The notes under the pieces: model-generated
Told to the model about the DNA's origin: nothing
Database searches by the model: none
The model's input: the letters and a program-made list of their open reading frames with translations, nothing else
Assembly: GCA_021031095.1 (NCBI GenBank)
Contig: JAGFVP010000062.1
Span: 60,167-124,166, forward strand
Reading direction: 5' to 3'
DNA length: 64,000 bases
DNA from: Bathelium albidoporum
Lineage: Eukaryota > Ascomycota > Dothideomycetes > Trypetheliales > Trypetheliaceae
Part shown: positions 43,449-56,815 of the stretch, one piece after another
How positions within the stretch are numbered: position 1 is the stretch's first letter
Layout of the letters: every line of letters starts with the position of its first letter
Position numbers and translations under genes: made by a program

Positions 43449-43540
43449 CCATCAACCGGAATCGAACCCTCGCTTCTCTGGCCGTCAGGAGCAGGGGTCT
43501 ATGTGGCCTTAGTCGCCGTTGGTGCAGAGGCTCAGCCACA
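43449..43540 (-). ncRNA. tRNA-like remnant with B box
   Basis: On the minus strand GGGTTCGATTCC is a perfect B box, preceded by TGGCTGAGC, which is similar to an A box. The T stem has at most two Watson-Crick pairs, so this is not a functional tRNA. Another B-box-like word on the same strand lies at 42308-42316. Confidence 0.25.
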
Positions 43541-46500
43541 GCAAGCCCTCACGTAGCCAGGCACCGACTAAACCTTTTCAGGATGTCATTTGCTTGCCTT
43601 CAGACTTGCTAGCGATGGGACATCGCTACCCAAGCAGTGCCATTCCAAGCGAGACCGTGAAGCATGGTACCTCCTATCAACACCAACTCGGCACGGGGGA
43701 GGTCTTGGGTCTTGGTTCGCAGCATCAGTTTCGCGTATTCGAAACGCAAGCTTCAAGTGCTGGAGCGCAAGACCGCACAGGAGATGACGACAGAGAGATT
43801 TGTCATTGACAGGCCTTCTATGGTCCTTCATTACTGCACCGACCGACAAGGGTAGGTCCGCATGATGTTCAAGCGACCGAGGCACCAACGCCACTGGCAT
43901 CAGCCAAGCTGAAGGGTATTTCTGAACGCTCCGTATGACCTAAGAGCATTCTTGGATGAGCAAGATGCTGACGCTGTACAGCGTGCGTCCCTGCGCATTT
44001 TTTCTCTAGGTCATTCCGAACGCTAGCTTTCGCAGAATACTGTCAGGACGAACAATATCGGGTACACGGGCAAGAAGTTGAAATACGACCTGAGCCATGG
44101 ATGAATGGTCGCTACTCTGAGCCAGCAGGATTGGGAGTAAAGGTGTGCATATCGCCACTGCGGTCAAGAGATGGTTCTCAAAAGGCAGCATAAGGCCAAA
44201 GCATCCACGTTGCAGCAAAGACCCAAATCCTGGAGCCCGCAAGGTCTCTGCAGAGTCAGAGGCAAATGCATCATTTCACCCGAAGAGCCCATACGATAGA
44301 GGAGCTGAATGGGCGCGACAACACAGGTCCACGTTCATCGCATTTGAATACAATGATCAAAGGTTGTGAGACCAGGGAGATTGACTCGAAAGGTGGACAG
44401 ATTCCTCAACATAACGCTGAATTTAGAGCTCTGATCTCAGATGACCTGTCGTTTTTGCGACGGTATGATCACAGGCACTTCGACTGCTGATGTACTGGAG
44501 GCCTTGTCTGCCGTAATCCAGCAATTTCGAGAGTTTATTCCATTTCCTTGGAGACCACTGCCATTGCATACGTGCCCGAAGCACTCAGTCATCGCTTGGA
44601 AGTATTTGCGAAGCATCAGTCGTTGCCAAATGCTTGTGGCTATTTTGGTACTGATACCGTACAATGGAAGGCAGACAAAGTGCGAAAACTAATAGGCCAG
44701 AAGGCGGCAAGCTGCGTAACGACATTCGTAGCCTAGCCCGAAAGGCTACGTACAACACGTTGGATTAGAGCATCTGTCGACAAATGGCTTGATGATGGGC
44801 AAATTTCGCGGCTATGCATCGTGTATCCATGATGGACAATGTAAAGGCCACCCAGCTGAGCCTGCTCGTTGTGCCTGACAGCGGCATGAAGCAGACCAGT
44901 TCGTGGATGAATCGGACTCCAGGTAGCAAACTTTCCTGAACAAGACGGAAAAGAGTCTACTTTGAGGGGACGAAACCTCGTTGCGCCCACAGACAAGTAG
45001 ATTTCTTACCAGGGCCACGATAACAGCCTATTAAGCTTGATCCTGTACACTGCGTACGCAATAGTGGCATCAAACTGTTTAAGAAAACCATAGTGTGCTT
45101 GGTAGCCTGGACTGCTGTAATTGCGATGCTTCATTCTTGGTTTGCCGCTCATCTCAAAGGTGGATCGCCCGAATGTTGTGTACTCTCCCGCACCATTTTC
45201 GCATACCGCCCATCTCCCTCCAACATCTTCACTACCGCCACCAGGATTTGAAGCAGTCAAATGAATGCCGGGGAGCTTCAGAAATTTGTTCCATGGAACA
45301 GATTTAATTTTTGAATACGGCCGTATGCCCGTGCGTACGAATTCAGGCAGGTTGATTTACTCGTGGCATTGATGCAGCGATAAAGCAGCCACAGCTAGTA
45401 TCCCAACCACGCCCAGGCCCACCCTTCGAGAGTGCCGTTTATGGTATAAAGACTCCCACTAATCGTCGGTCGATAAAGGGTGTTGCGATAGGAGCCCCCG
45501 CTGCCACCGCACGTGACACTGTCCTGGCAAGCTCGCTTGGCTGAAGTTGGTGTCTTCGACTGCTAAACGCAATAGCCTCTCTTGAGGAAGCAATCCAACG
45601 GGCGTCTCTCATCGGCAAATGCAGTCTGACCAAACGCAATGATCTCCCATTCCTCGTCCTAGTCCATAACCGCCACATTCAACCCATGATTTAATCCAGT
45701 TATAGTCAACATCAATGTCCGGATGGGCTGATTCAGAAGGCTCCATCGTGATTCGATCCGGGCTCATATCACCTCAGTCCAATAGCAATCCATGATTCAC
45801 GGGTCGACAGAAATATTTCCTGGGTAAGTTGTGACGGCAAATAAGGTTGTCGTGATACGAAAAACGAGAACTCAAAAGGAAGAGGAAGAAGAAAAAGACA
45901 TAATTGAATCAAGAAGACATTAAAGAGCAAGAAAAGACATCTCCCAAATCTCATAAAGCCCTTGGGGCATACGAAAAGAGCGAACAAGAAAAAGGTCTTG
46001 GGTTCCTCGATGGATATTGCACCCAAGATAGTGGTTGCCTCATCTGTAGTGCTGGCCCACCCATTCTGTTGGCTCATAGTTGTCGACACATTCTTGAACA
46101 TGACCCAGATATTCCTGTGCGGTATGGCATCTTCGGCAACGCTACTGATCGGTCTGTGGGGCTGAGGTTTGGAGCGAGGCCAGTCTCTTAACGTTTGCAT
46201 ACAATACGAAGGACCCACGGATGCACCAAGATGCTTGACAGGGCGGGGAATTGAGTCTGATCCGCAATAAGCGGCTGTCGTGGGCAAGAATTCGTTTCCG
46301 ACAACTTCGGTAAGCGATACACTCGACTCAATGCTTGGCGAATCGAACTACTTCGCCGTACAGTCTCTGCGAAATTCTAAGAGAGATGTGAGACTTTCTT
46401 ATATCGGGTCACGCAGAAACCAACGGAGCAAAGTCAAACTTTGAATTGACTTTTGCAGGATGGTGTGGACGATGAACCTACAAAACTCCAGAAAACCTTG

Positions 46501-49500
46501 ATGTGGAATACCAGAACCATGAAGAGACATGAATGCCGGTGGCCGGAGGCATTGCGTTCCTGCTAGGGCATGAGACGCTCCCTTGATATGCTGATGGCAA
46601 GCTCCTGTCTTGATCGGCAGGAGACCGAATGATTGAACACTGTGACCGAACATCATCACTAACGGAAAGAATGCTGAAACAGATTCAGAACATTACCGTA
46701 GCCTGAACCAGCGTGCCAGCAAGTCGAAGCCGGTAAGATCAAGAGTACGAGAGGTACTGTCACATCTCATGCGGCGATCCAAGCCATGAGTTCACCGATA
46801 GCGGAGCACATCATGGGCTCGGGAAGATAACGGTTCAAACTGGGGACACCGCCAGGTGAGGTAATCAATGAAAAGACAAAAGTACGCAATTCCACTTGGT
46901 GCCGCGAGAATGGCAATGAGCTGGGTAGCCTCGGTCGAAAGAGCTTCTCGTTCCATTCCAGAAAAATTTCGATAAAAGATTTGAACAGGTGTGCGCAACG
47001 GAAACTATGTGGTCAATATGGCATGGTGGGCTCGAGAAAGGGATGAGAGGGTATTAAGCCTGGAGGCCACAGTCTCGGGTGCTTGCAGAACTCCGTTTGC
47101 TCCCGACCGCTCGCCTTCCTCAAAACGAACAGACCACTCAACCAAGCAGCGTTCAGCTTCGGATTTCCAGTGTCGGCTCACGTATAATATCCGGTTCCGA
47201 TCCCTGTACTGTACCGACCGTTCCAGCCTCCGGCCTGAAGGCAAACGACGCGACTTTGAGATCGTGGTACTTTCGACGGAAAATTCCCACGCGAGGCATG
47301 GTATTGTTATAAGGCCAGAGAGAGGACGTCGAGGAATACGGTAGTCCTGTTCGAGATCGTCGGAGAAAACTTGCTCGCTGTCGTACGTCTTGACAGTGCA
47401 GAACTGCCATGAACCCAAGCCGAAAAAGGATCGGGTAGATGAAAACAACAGTGATCGAAACTGGGACAACTCCCTTGGAAGCTTCTTCTACTCATTCCAT
47501 CGCTATTGTTCTGACATAGTTCTAATTTAAACCCCTGGATTTGGCGAATCGGCGTGCCTTGATACCTGCAGTTCTTCACCCAGCTATCGCACATCATTCT
47601 GAAAGCCCTGTCGTCTTTCCATTGGACAAGACGGTGTCGGCCACACGTTGCTGAAGCTTTCAGCTCGAACGTCTGAGGGTGTGGACTTGAGAAAGTCGGT
47701 GTGCCATTCTTTCAGGAAAACCTACTGGTGGGCTCTCGTGCCTTTGCCGGAAATACATCGAAGGAAACTGTTAGTGCTATCACTCGATTTGCCTAGGGCC
47801 GATGCAGAGTACAGCCTCCTCAATCAGAAGAGAGGTCCAGGTACTTCTTGGTCTAAGCAATGAGCGCATTTCTGACGAAACAATTGAGCAACCCCAGGAG
47901 CCCTCGTGAGACATACGGATTTTGCTTGACCGTTTCCTTGAGGCAAGCTGGCAATCAGAAATCCAGGTGTGGGTCTCCCTGCCGTATCAGACACATTGGT
48001 TCACAACCTTCAAATTCCGAGGCAGTCGTCAAAGACAAGGGGCGGCAGCTGGAGTGATAAGTCCGGTGATAGAGACAGGACACATGAGAACGATCTCAGG
48101 TCTAGTCAGTCGGCAACATCTCTATCAACCAGAATAGCCTCCATTCGTTATTATCTCGAACTCCGCTAGAGATGAAGAGATTTTGTCCTTTACGAGGCTC
48201 GTCCGTTTCTGCCGATGCAGATGACGGTATTCAGCGACAGCCAGGAAGTCGGTCCCATCCATGTCAGAGGTCTGATGTACCCGCAGTCATTCAGTGTTAC
48301 TATCGGTCCTCTTTCAGTGTACCATTTCTTTATTTTTCTGCTCCTGTCCCCTCAATAGATAGAGGGTGTCATGGCGAGCCGATGGGTCCGAGCTGGAAGC
48401 AATGAGCGCAATCCTGATCGTAGCTGTATGGATTGGAAGAGGTCGCCATCTCGCTTGTTGCGTCATCATCAGCATTGGTATTGAGAAGCTCGTCGCAGGA
48501 TATACGATTCACATCTCTCCACCAACGGTTGCGATTCGTGCGACTTCTACCGTCAGCCAAATACCAGCCTTCTTTGTACCGGGAGATTTCATGGCTAGCT
48601 TGTTAGTACTTGGGCTGATTCCGGGACGTGCGAGTGCCTTGCGATTATGCTTAGAAGCTCGGTTCTTCAGCTCAACGCTGGCTTAGGCTCGGAGTCGCCT
48701 GCCGTACATTGAACCCTGGTAACAGCGAGAAAACGATCCCCAAACATTCTCATCCACACGAATCGCTCGGACGTGAAGATAGCCCTTGCTCATTCAACCA
48801 AGCCTCAATATTCGAGTTCTCATCTCTTTCTGTATTCCTGCGATCAAAGGCCCGCCATCCCACTTTGCGCCCCGGAGTATTTTCATGACCTGTTCGGTTG
48901 CTTTCCGTCCCGTTTTTTGCTCCAGTCTTTGCATTTCTTCCGTCGAAGAGGAGACGATGTCATGGTATGGTGGTTCAGTAAACGGCATAGAGGCTGCTTG
49001 AGGAATCTTCAAGAATAGCCATTCAGGATTATTTCTTGGACCTTTCAGGGTAGCCCTCGAAAGATCCAGCATGCCTTGACTTCAGTACAACCTGTGTGCT
49101 ACCGCGAAAGACAGTATGAGGGTTGTTGAGAGATGGCACAAGTCAAGAGGTCGATGAGGGCTATTGGAATCGGACGTATTATTCATTAAACACAGGCACG
49201 ACTGAGGTCAGAAGTATCACGGGACGCGGGTTCATCGACCGTGGAATGCCGTTTGGCCCTAAAGGCATCCTAGACCATGTCGCTGATGGGTGGCTGATGT
49301 CTCGCTGTGTCTGCAGTGGATGGTACGATCCCACGCTTCTCTCGGCTTCAAACGTAATCCAGCCTGCAAATTTCGTTTCAATCCCAAAAGTTGATCCGAA
49401 ATTCCTGGAAAAGGGATCTGCGAAGTTCACTGGCGCAAGAGGTAGCACTGGATTCGATCCACGTGCGCAGTGTTTGTATTGCGGCCCATTTCCCATCGAA

Positions 49501-51829
49501 ACGGAACATGCTGTAGACTCTCTTTGAGAACCTGATATCGGTCATGGATATCCCATTTGACTCTGCTTATAGCATTCACGTCCTACGGACAAGAAGCTTT
49601 TCAGTCGGGTGGACGAATATGATCAGTGTTTGTTCTTACTTTCATCGAGATGAGAGGCCACATTTCACCTTGGATTCTCTGACTGATAGCTGGTGGCAGT
49701 AGATGGTTGAAGAATCGTCCTTCGACATCCTGGATGTTTTGCAAGTCGCCACTAGCCCTACTCTCGTCACAATGAGGCGAATTGCTCCTTTCCACAGTGC
49801 TGAGTCGACCAAGGATTTGTACTTTTTTCGCCTCGTATCGATGTGCGCTATGTGATGATCCTTTTCTCATCACAGAGTTCCATGCGGGTCTGTTCTCATG
49901 GCAAGATCGAGAGGCGTTGCGGATATCGGTGGATATTAAGGACACTGCTGTATTTGAGGTTATTCGAATAGGTGAGGCTGCTTGATATCTTGCGCAATTC
50001 CCGAACTCTCGAAGCTGTATGACGCAAGGCTACAGACGTTGGCAGGGAGGCAGGGGGTACTAACGACGACAGTTCATTGGGTGTCTGGTCCAACCTTGGA
50101 GGGGACAGTGCTGTCAGCGCAAGCTTTTCCATGCAACATCTCGACGCCCTCTGTAGACTTTCAACGCCCCAAAAAGCCCAGAACGGGCTGGGAAAGGGTA
50201 AAGGATTGCACTGTCACCAGTTTCGTGCCGGCTGGTGCCCTCCCAAGAATCTTGACTCCGCAGTACCTTTGTCTTCCCTGAGAAAGGATTTCCAGACAAC
50301 ATCGTCGCTCTACTATTAGAGACCCGTATTCATTATCTTCCTGCTGTCAGGACTTTGTATGGTTATTGTGGTTCCGTTTCGACCTCCAGATATCCATCTA
50401 GAGGCTTTCGGCTCATACAAGATCTGCATTTGAGGTCCACAGGATACTTTTCCAACCATGCACATTGTCTGAAGGCTATCTAGGGCTGCCCAACCTATGG
50501 GGGGTATGGTATGGCGTTCAGGTATACCATCCGGATTAAGCTCCTGTCAGCTATAGGCTTTCAACATTTAGACAAAGCTCAAATCTTGTCTAGACTTGCC
50601 AGTGCATGTTCTTTGCCCAGGAACAATGGTACCTTGAGGTTACCAGGGAGTAGGTGAGCCAAGACCGGTGGGTTTGGAGGCAAGTATGGTGCCGTTGAGT
50701 TCCAGTAGGTTCCTTTCATTCAAGTACCAGAGATTGTTTTAAGACTGGCCATCTCATTTATTGTATATCTTCTTGTTTGGCACTTGTTCTGTACTGTCAA
50801 CTCTTTCCCAATCCACGACTTGTAATGTTGTCAAGATGAGCAAGCTGGCGATACTGGATTTGGGTTCATCGGATCCATCGAAGTCTTCCGACGTCTGGTT
50901 TGAAGATCTGAGGAAACTGCATGACCTTATTGCCTAACTCCCATGTTGCCGTCGATGAGCATCTATATGGATCTATTGAACATCAATATTAGCCTGGGAA
51001 CAGTCTTGCGACGCATCTTTTGCGGAACGCTTACTGCGGTAAATTCCACAACCCGCCGATGACCGATTCGATAATTTGAGCCTCTTCGGAACTGGAGCAG
51101 TTGCAACTAATGAACAGTACCTCTTGATTGATAAGACTATCCCGCCGGCTGGGTGCAAGAGTACCGGAGATCAAGGAAAGAAGGCCCACAATGGCTTCCA
51201 GAATAAGCTCGGTAAACTCAGCGGCGATACGTCGAGCAGCTCAACGAAGTCCTTCGATACGCATCAGACTCTCAAATTATTGTCACCGTCAACTCTGCGC
51301 TGGTAAAATTGTAGTTGGCGTCGTGGTTGTTGTGGTGTGATGGTACTTGGATCCCTTCTCTACGAAAGAGGGAAGCAGCGACTGGCGCCGCGGGTCACAG
51401 GACATCAAATGTGGGCTTAAGCAACACGGCATTGGGATTGCGAGCTCCTGCCTTCATACTGAGACTGAGATAAAGGATTTTCGACCTCGACTCAATTCTG
51501 CATTCAAAGCATCTATAACCCTTCCTATGAATAGGAGCCATCTTCGGACGGGAACATGAGTGTCCCATGCTGACCACAGATCCTTGCCAACGAGACTTTG
51601 CCCCTCCGTACCAAGCCCCACGTTGACGATTTGGTGATGGCAGACCACAAATAGCCGCGTGATTTTATAAAGTCTACAATTGTGAGGGACGACGTGCCGA
51701 ATGAACTACAATTCAAATCACAGCTCCGACTCCCCAATGGTTGCATGACAAAAGGCCCTTGATATCTTACATGCCCTTCATTGACAGCTGTGGCTTGCTT
51801 GAGCAGCATCATCATACCTACCGACCATA

Positions 51830-53357
51830 ATGAAGTCGACTCTGTTGCGAACAGCGCGTCTACAAATACGACATACGCCTTGTCCCATTCCCCACACTCG
51901 GGGCATCCACTCGGCTCAGGGCCAACGAAATCAGTCCGCTGCTCCCCCTCTATCCTCAGATAGCCATCCAAACGAGCGCCACAAGCCTCTGGCACCGGCT
52001 TTCAAAGAACCACCTCTGTCGATATTGCCCCTATCCAGTGTCCTTCGCACTCTCTTGATCACGACCATATCCTCCTCTCCAAAGCTCATGCACATCTCCG
52101 TCAACTCGCTCAGACGCATGCTCAACTCCAAGTCTTATCTATTCGATGTTGATCGGAACCCTGTGGTTCGAGCCTTCCTACACCAGACGTTTTACAAGCA
52201 ATTCTGCGTTGGCGAATCTAGAACTGGCGTTCAGGATGCCATGCAGCAGATGAGATCGTGTGGATACACAGACATTATTCTCGAATATGCGCTTGAGGTG
52301 CTCAAGGGGGAAGAGGAAGACGCCGAAGCTGCTGTCGAGAGATGGCGAACAGGATTGTTAACGACGGTAGAGATGGCGAGTCCAGGGAGCTTTGTCGGTT
52401 TGAAGTAAGTCTCCTCATTGGATGTGCTGAGTATCGGTCAGCACAAATCATGAAAAATGTAATTAACATCGTGTTAGATGGTCAGGACTTGGCAGCGCCG
52501 CACTGCAATTGCTTAAGGAAAACAAACCTCCCACGCCATCTATGGACTCAGCAATGCGGCAGCTTTGCGACGCCGCTGCAGCAAAGAATGTATCTTTACT
52601 TCCAGCTGCTGAGGAATCCGACACAAATCCAACATACCATTCTTGGTCGCTTAATCTCCAGCGTATCTACAATCGCTCCCCTTCAACTCAATTCAACAGA
52701 CCTGTGATATACAATACCTACCAGGCCTACCTGCGATCCACCCCTGATCTACTATCATTTCACCTCGCTGACGCCAAAGCCCACGAATACACACTCGCAG
52801 TCAAATTAGTTCGTGGAGCCTATCTTCATTCGGAACCAAAGCATCTTGTCCACTCTTCCAAAGAAGACACAGATAGTGCCTATGATGCTCTTGCTGCTAA
52901 TCTCCTCAAGCAGCAATATGGTGGCGTTTTGCGTCCGCTTGACGGCACCTTAGCCTCTTTCCCCAAAGTCGCCGTAGTGCTCGCCACGCACAACGCGAAC
53001 TCCGTCCAGAAGGCACAGAAGTTGCGCAACGCTCAACTTGCCCGAGACTCCCAGGCAAACCTTCCGAACTTGTGTTATGCCCAACTGCAGGGCATGGCGG
53101 ACGAGATTTCGTGCGAGTTGGTGCAGGCGTCGAAGACAGGACTGGAGGCAGGTGCCGTAGGTGAAGCAGGTGCTATTGATCCGCCCAAGGTGTACAAGTG
53201 CACAACTTGGGGGAGTATGAGGGAATGTCTGAATTATCTGCTGCGCAGGGCGGCGGAGAACATGGACGCGGCTGGACGAACGAAGGCGACAAGGCAGGCA
53301 ATGGCTGCTGAGCTGATAAGGAGAATCAAAGCACGCATCGGCTTGAAGGCAAACTGA
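51830..53357 (+). CDS. Proline dehydrogenase (proline oxidase), mitochondrial
   Basis: An FAD enzyme of 484 residues that oxidises proline to pyrroline-5-carboxylate in mitochondria, the first step of proline catabolism. There are two exons, 51830-52404 and 52478-53357. The intron has gtaagt and TTAG ends and restores SFVGLKWSGLGSAALQLLKE. The N-terminus MKSTLLRTARLQIRHTPCPI is basic and acid-free, as expected of a mitochondrial presequence. Family marks are LAVKLVRGAYLHSEPK, VVLATHNANSV, CYAQLQGMADE and the closing NYLLRRAAENMDAAGRTKAT. The adjacent genes have no obvious role in proline use. In many ascomycetes this gene is induced by proline; no regulator site was identified here. Confidence 0.95.
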
Positions 53358-56300
53358 GTCTTCTGAGGGAGGTGCGTTGCTGACGGGGTGCGCTTCGGCC
53401 TTATCTGCACTGCTGACGCTTGTTAGCTGCTTAGATGGACTGACTGAGTCGGTCCATAACGCAGTTCTGCCTGTTATGATATCTTCGTGGCCGATCCTGA
53501 TTATCTCATGGCCATGCAAGAGTTGCGATGTTGCAGGTCCACCCAGGGGTTCTTGTGAAGAGCTGCGTTAGTTTGACATTTCCAACATCTTGCTCTGAAT
53601 TTCATCAGTCCACATAGACATCCAATTGAATTCAATAATATCAATCTGATCAAGGGATTACCATTGCGATGAGATGCGCGTAATCAAACCCCTCCTGGTC
53701 AGGTCCGATGGAATTTCGTAATTACGCAAAATGCGATTGATCTCTAACATTGGCATGATGATCAATGCAGTGCAAAGAAGCTCTTTGCAAGCTTGAGAGG
53801 CTCCGCTCAGCATCAGTTGCGGGTCACTCATCGAGTCAGACTCAGACTATATGCAAGGCTTGAGAGTTGTTGAGCAAGCAAGGAGAATTGCAAAGCTGGG
53901 ATGGCATCATCTCAGCGGTCATCGGAAGATCCTTACACTGTTTCACCCAGGCTCTCGAGCTCCGTGAATGCCGTTCTCTTGATGAAATGGATTGTGAGCG
54001 GAATGCGAGACACTGATTCCTTACTGAAGATGAAAGGTGTGCAGACGAATCTGCTGCAACTGAGACGAAAAGAGATTTTCAAGGGTGGTTCGTGCTACGT
54101 ACCCTGGTCACAGTTCCAACATCAATCGTAAGTGCTACAAAAACACGCGTGGATTGGATCTCCATGTGCATGGCATTTAATAAAGCTGCTAGAACTATGT
54201 ACCTAACAGATCGATTTGTCTCTAACCATTTGCGCCTATTCGTTCTTATCGGGCAAGCAGCCATGGCAGCACCTGCGTAAGAGCGTAGCCTCAAGTTCCT
54301 TGTTGCCCACTCCCCATTGGCTGTTATTTCCGTAGTCTTGCACCGACTCGTCCCTAGTTTTACCGTAGCGTACTGTTTTCACCTACCAGGTCTACTTGTA
54401 GCGGACTTTCTTAAGAGGTTGCATGGGAAGATTGGCGTTCCATTTGAGCAGCTAACTGCTTTTAGACACGTAGCTGTAGTATGAGTCCTATCCGATCTAA
54501 GATACCAGCTTGGGGTAGCCCAAAGAGACTTGTTTTGGGTGAGGCGCTCATGAGCTTACCATTGGATGTCAACCATTCTGCACGTGTCGACATTCCCGAG
54601 GCTAGAATGCAGCCTGCCGTAGTTGGTTGTAAGGGTGTAGCAGACGGCTCACGGAAGTTTTCCTGATATGCCAGTATTTCTGAGATTAGCACGCCTCTAC
54701 TGACCCGTAGTGAAGACACACATAGCATTGTCTTGTTGGCACCGGAATTGATGACTTTTGAGAGCTAGATAAGTTTCAACGCGACAGCGGAGCTGCCGAC
54801 CCGAAGCCTCATCCTAGAGCCCTGATAGACTGACCAATTCAGCGTTAAGAGGCCTCTGTTCTCACCAAGACGATATGTCTGAGGTCGAGTCTCAATGTGA
54901 CGAGTTATCCAATAGCGATTGAAAGGTTCTTGGGAGCTATACATTTTCTTCTATTTCTGTTATCAAGCAGGGTAACCGCAGCAGTATGCGAGGCTTGCTT
55001 AAGTCGCCATAGGTGCTTTGGTGGAGACTACCATATTCAACTAGCGCAGGGTAGACATATTTCGTCTGCCATCTCTCTGTGACCCAGATCCTTACAACTC
55101 ACTCTCTGAGGTTTTGGTACTCATGATTTATACAAAGCTTAGCATGATAAGTGTTGATGTACAGCGTGATGAAGACCGACTGGTCACCAGTATATCATGG
55201 TAAACCCATTCAAGCGTGCGCGGACATCCAAGAACAACTGGCTTGCCGTCCAGATGTCATGCTTTAGTGCTCATTGACCACATTGTATAACCAAGGCCTG
55301 TTCGAGGATGGAGAAGCTGACTTCTTCAACGTGGTTTTGCTAAGAGCCTACAATGACTGGCAAATGTGAGACCTGAATCCAGATCAAAATAATCGAAAGA
55401 AACGATTCAAGGGCAATTACGAGCACACTAGATAACTCATCAAAGCCTGAACAATGGCAAAACTTCACGGCCTCGGGAAGTACTTCATCGCACTTCCTTG
55501 CTGCGTCAAACGATGTCAGTTCCCCCTAATGTGGAGCGCGACAGAGTTGTGTCGATAATGACGAAGACAAATGTCGCAAAACACAGATACCACTATTCAT
55601 TTGATCGCAATCAATGCTAAAGCTAGCCTCTGTATCCCGTACCAGAGCGACTGGGTCATTGCTGATGGTGGTTTGCTATTTTTCATCCCGACAAGAGTTA
55701 TCACAAAGTCCTGCATCCACTTCAGCCAATGTAGTCTCGATAAGCAAGAAAATTCGGCGAAAAGTAGGTTGCCTTTTTTTTCATCCATTCTTCACATAAT
55801 GATGACAGTAATTACGAGTATTCGTACTGCCAGGGGCGGCCGGAGTTCATCGATCGATCGATTCTGAATCTGCCAAGGCTTGAATCCTCTTCCTTGAGAA
55901 GAGCTTCGCCGTGGTAGCTGATGTTACGCATGCTCTGATAACGATTGTGTAATCGAGATATTGTCGGGTTCGGTCAGGACGCAAATCTGATTGCTCTTGC
56001 ATGTTCAGACACGATCTCAATACATTCATTCCTCGCAAAAGCCAATCCTTCGTCCACAGGTAGAGTTGCACAAGAAAAATATATCGCCCTAATGTTCGCG
56101 AAAACTGAGTATTAGAGACAATCAAGCGAGTTTTCCCAATTGTAACAAAGGAAAACTCACTCTCCCGCAGCTTGGATGATATCCGTGTCAGAGTGTCGTC
56201 AATGTGACTTCAGCAGAAGCGGTAGCTCCAGAACAGAGTGGACTGCCCAAGTCCGGGACTTGACATTTTGCGCCCTCGTGTATTATGGAGAGAATCACTT

Positions 56301-56815
56301 CCCTCTATGGGTAACTACAAGGGCAGCCGATGCATCCTACATAAGTCATCCCGCCAAGTACGATGTTCGGCCACGAAACAGCGTGATCCGACCTTCAATA
56401 TGTCTCTAGACTGGGCCGAGCGTTCAGCTTGTCAATGAAAAGAGCCAGCAGAATCCAAATTCCGATGGAATGCTCGCGCACCCAATGTCGCATTGCGGTG
56501 AACATAAATACCGGGTCAGGTATTCGCCACGAAGTTCATCACCAAAACCAATCGGTACTGCTCCTATCTTTCTGCAAGAGCCATACAATATCTCGAACTG
56601 GATTAAGAGCAGAGATGGAGGAAACTTCGACTATATGAAATTCAGACACACTTGATGAAAGATCGTCTCTGGCGAACTATGTACTCATCGGTCCTGGTAC
56701 TCATTTTTTTGGTTCACTTTCACTCTGGGGAAATTCCTGGTGAACGCGAGCCTCGAGAGGACTAGAGAGCACCTAAACCAATGTCGGGTCAATTGCAACC
56801 GACAATGCCAGATTT
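53358..56815. other. Intergenic, no supported gene
   Basis: These 3.5 kb lie between the convergent proline dehydrogenase and dioxygenase genes. The ORFs are short and unrelated to any family I recognise. No RNA gene, terminal repeat or other structure stands out. Confidence 0.5.

Larger units (their letters stand above)
38895..51829. other. 12.9-kb gene-poor region
   Basis: Between the Zn2Cys6 factor and proline dehydrogenase I can support no gene. Every ORF is shorter than about 175 codons, and none shows a conserved domain, a credible splice chain or a recognisable transposon protein. Base composition is ordinary rather than strongly AT-rich. Three tRNA-like internal promoter boxes lie at 41.8-43.5 kb (separate entries). 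The region may hold degraded mobile elements or noncoding transcription units, but the sequence alone does not show this. Confidence 0.5.

Noticed and set aside
43441..43480. Possible fragment of 18S rRNA (GGTTCGATTCCGG word)
   Set aside because: Only about 13 bases agree with the 18S core and the flanks do not; a tRNA-like B box explains it equally well.
47005..47469. Minus-strand ORF of 154 codons in the gene-poor region
   Set aside because: No domain or conserved motif recognised, and no exon partners with compatible frames.
49123..49527. Plus-strand ORF of 134 codons
   Set aside because: Composition is not coding-like enough, there is no recognisable family, and an ORF of similar length exists on the opposite strand.
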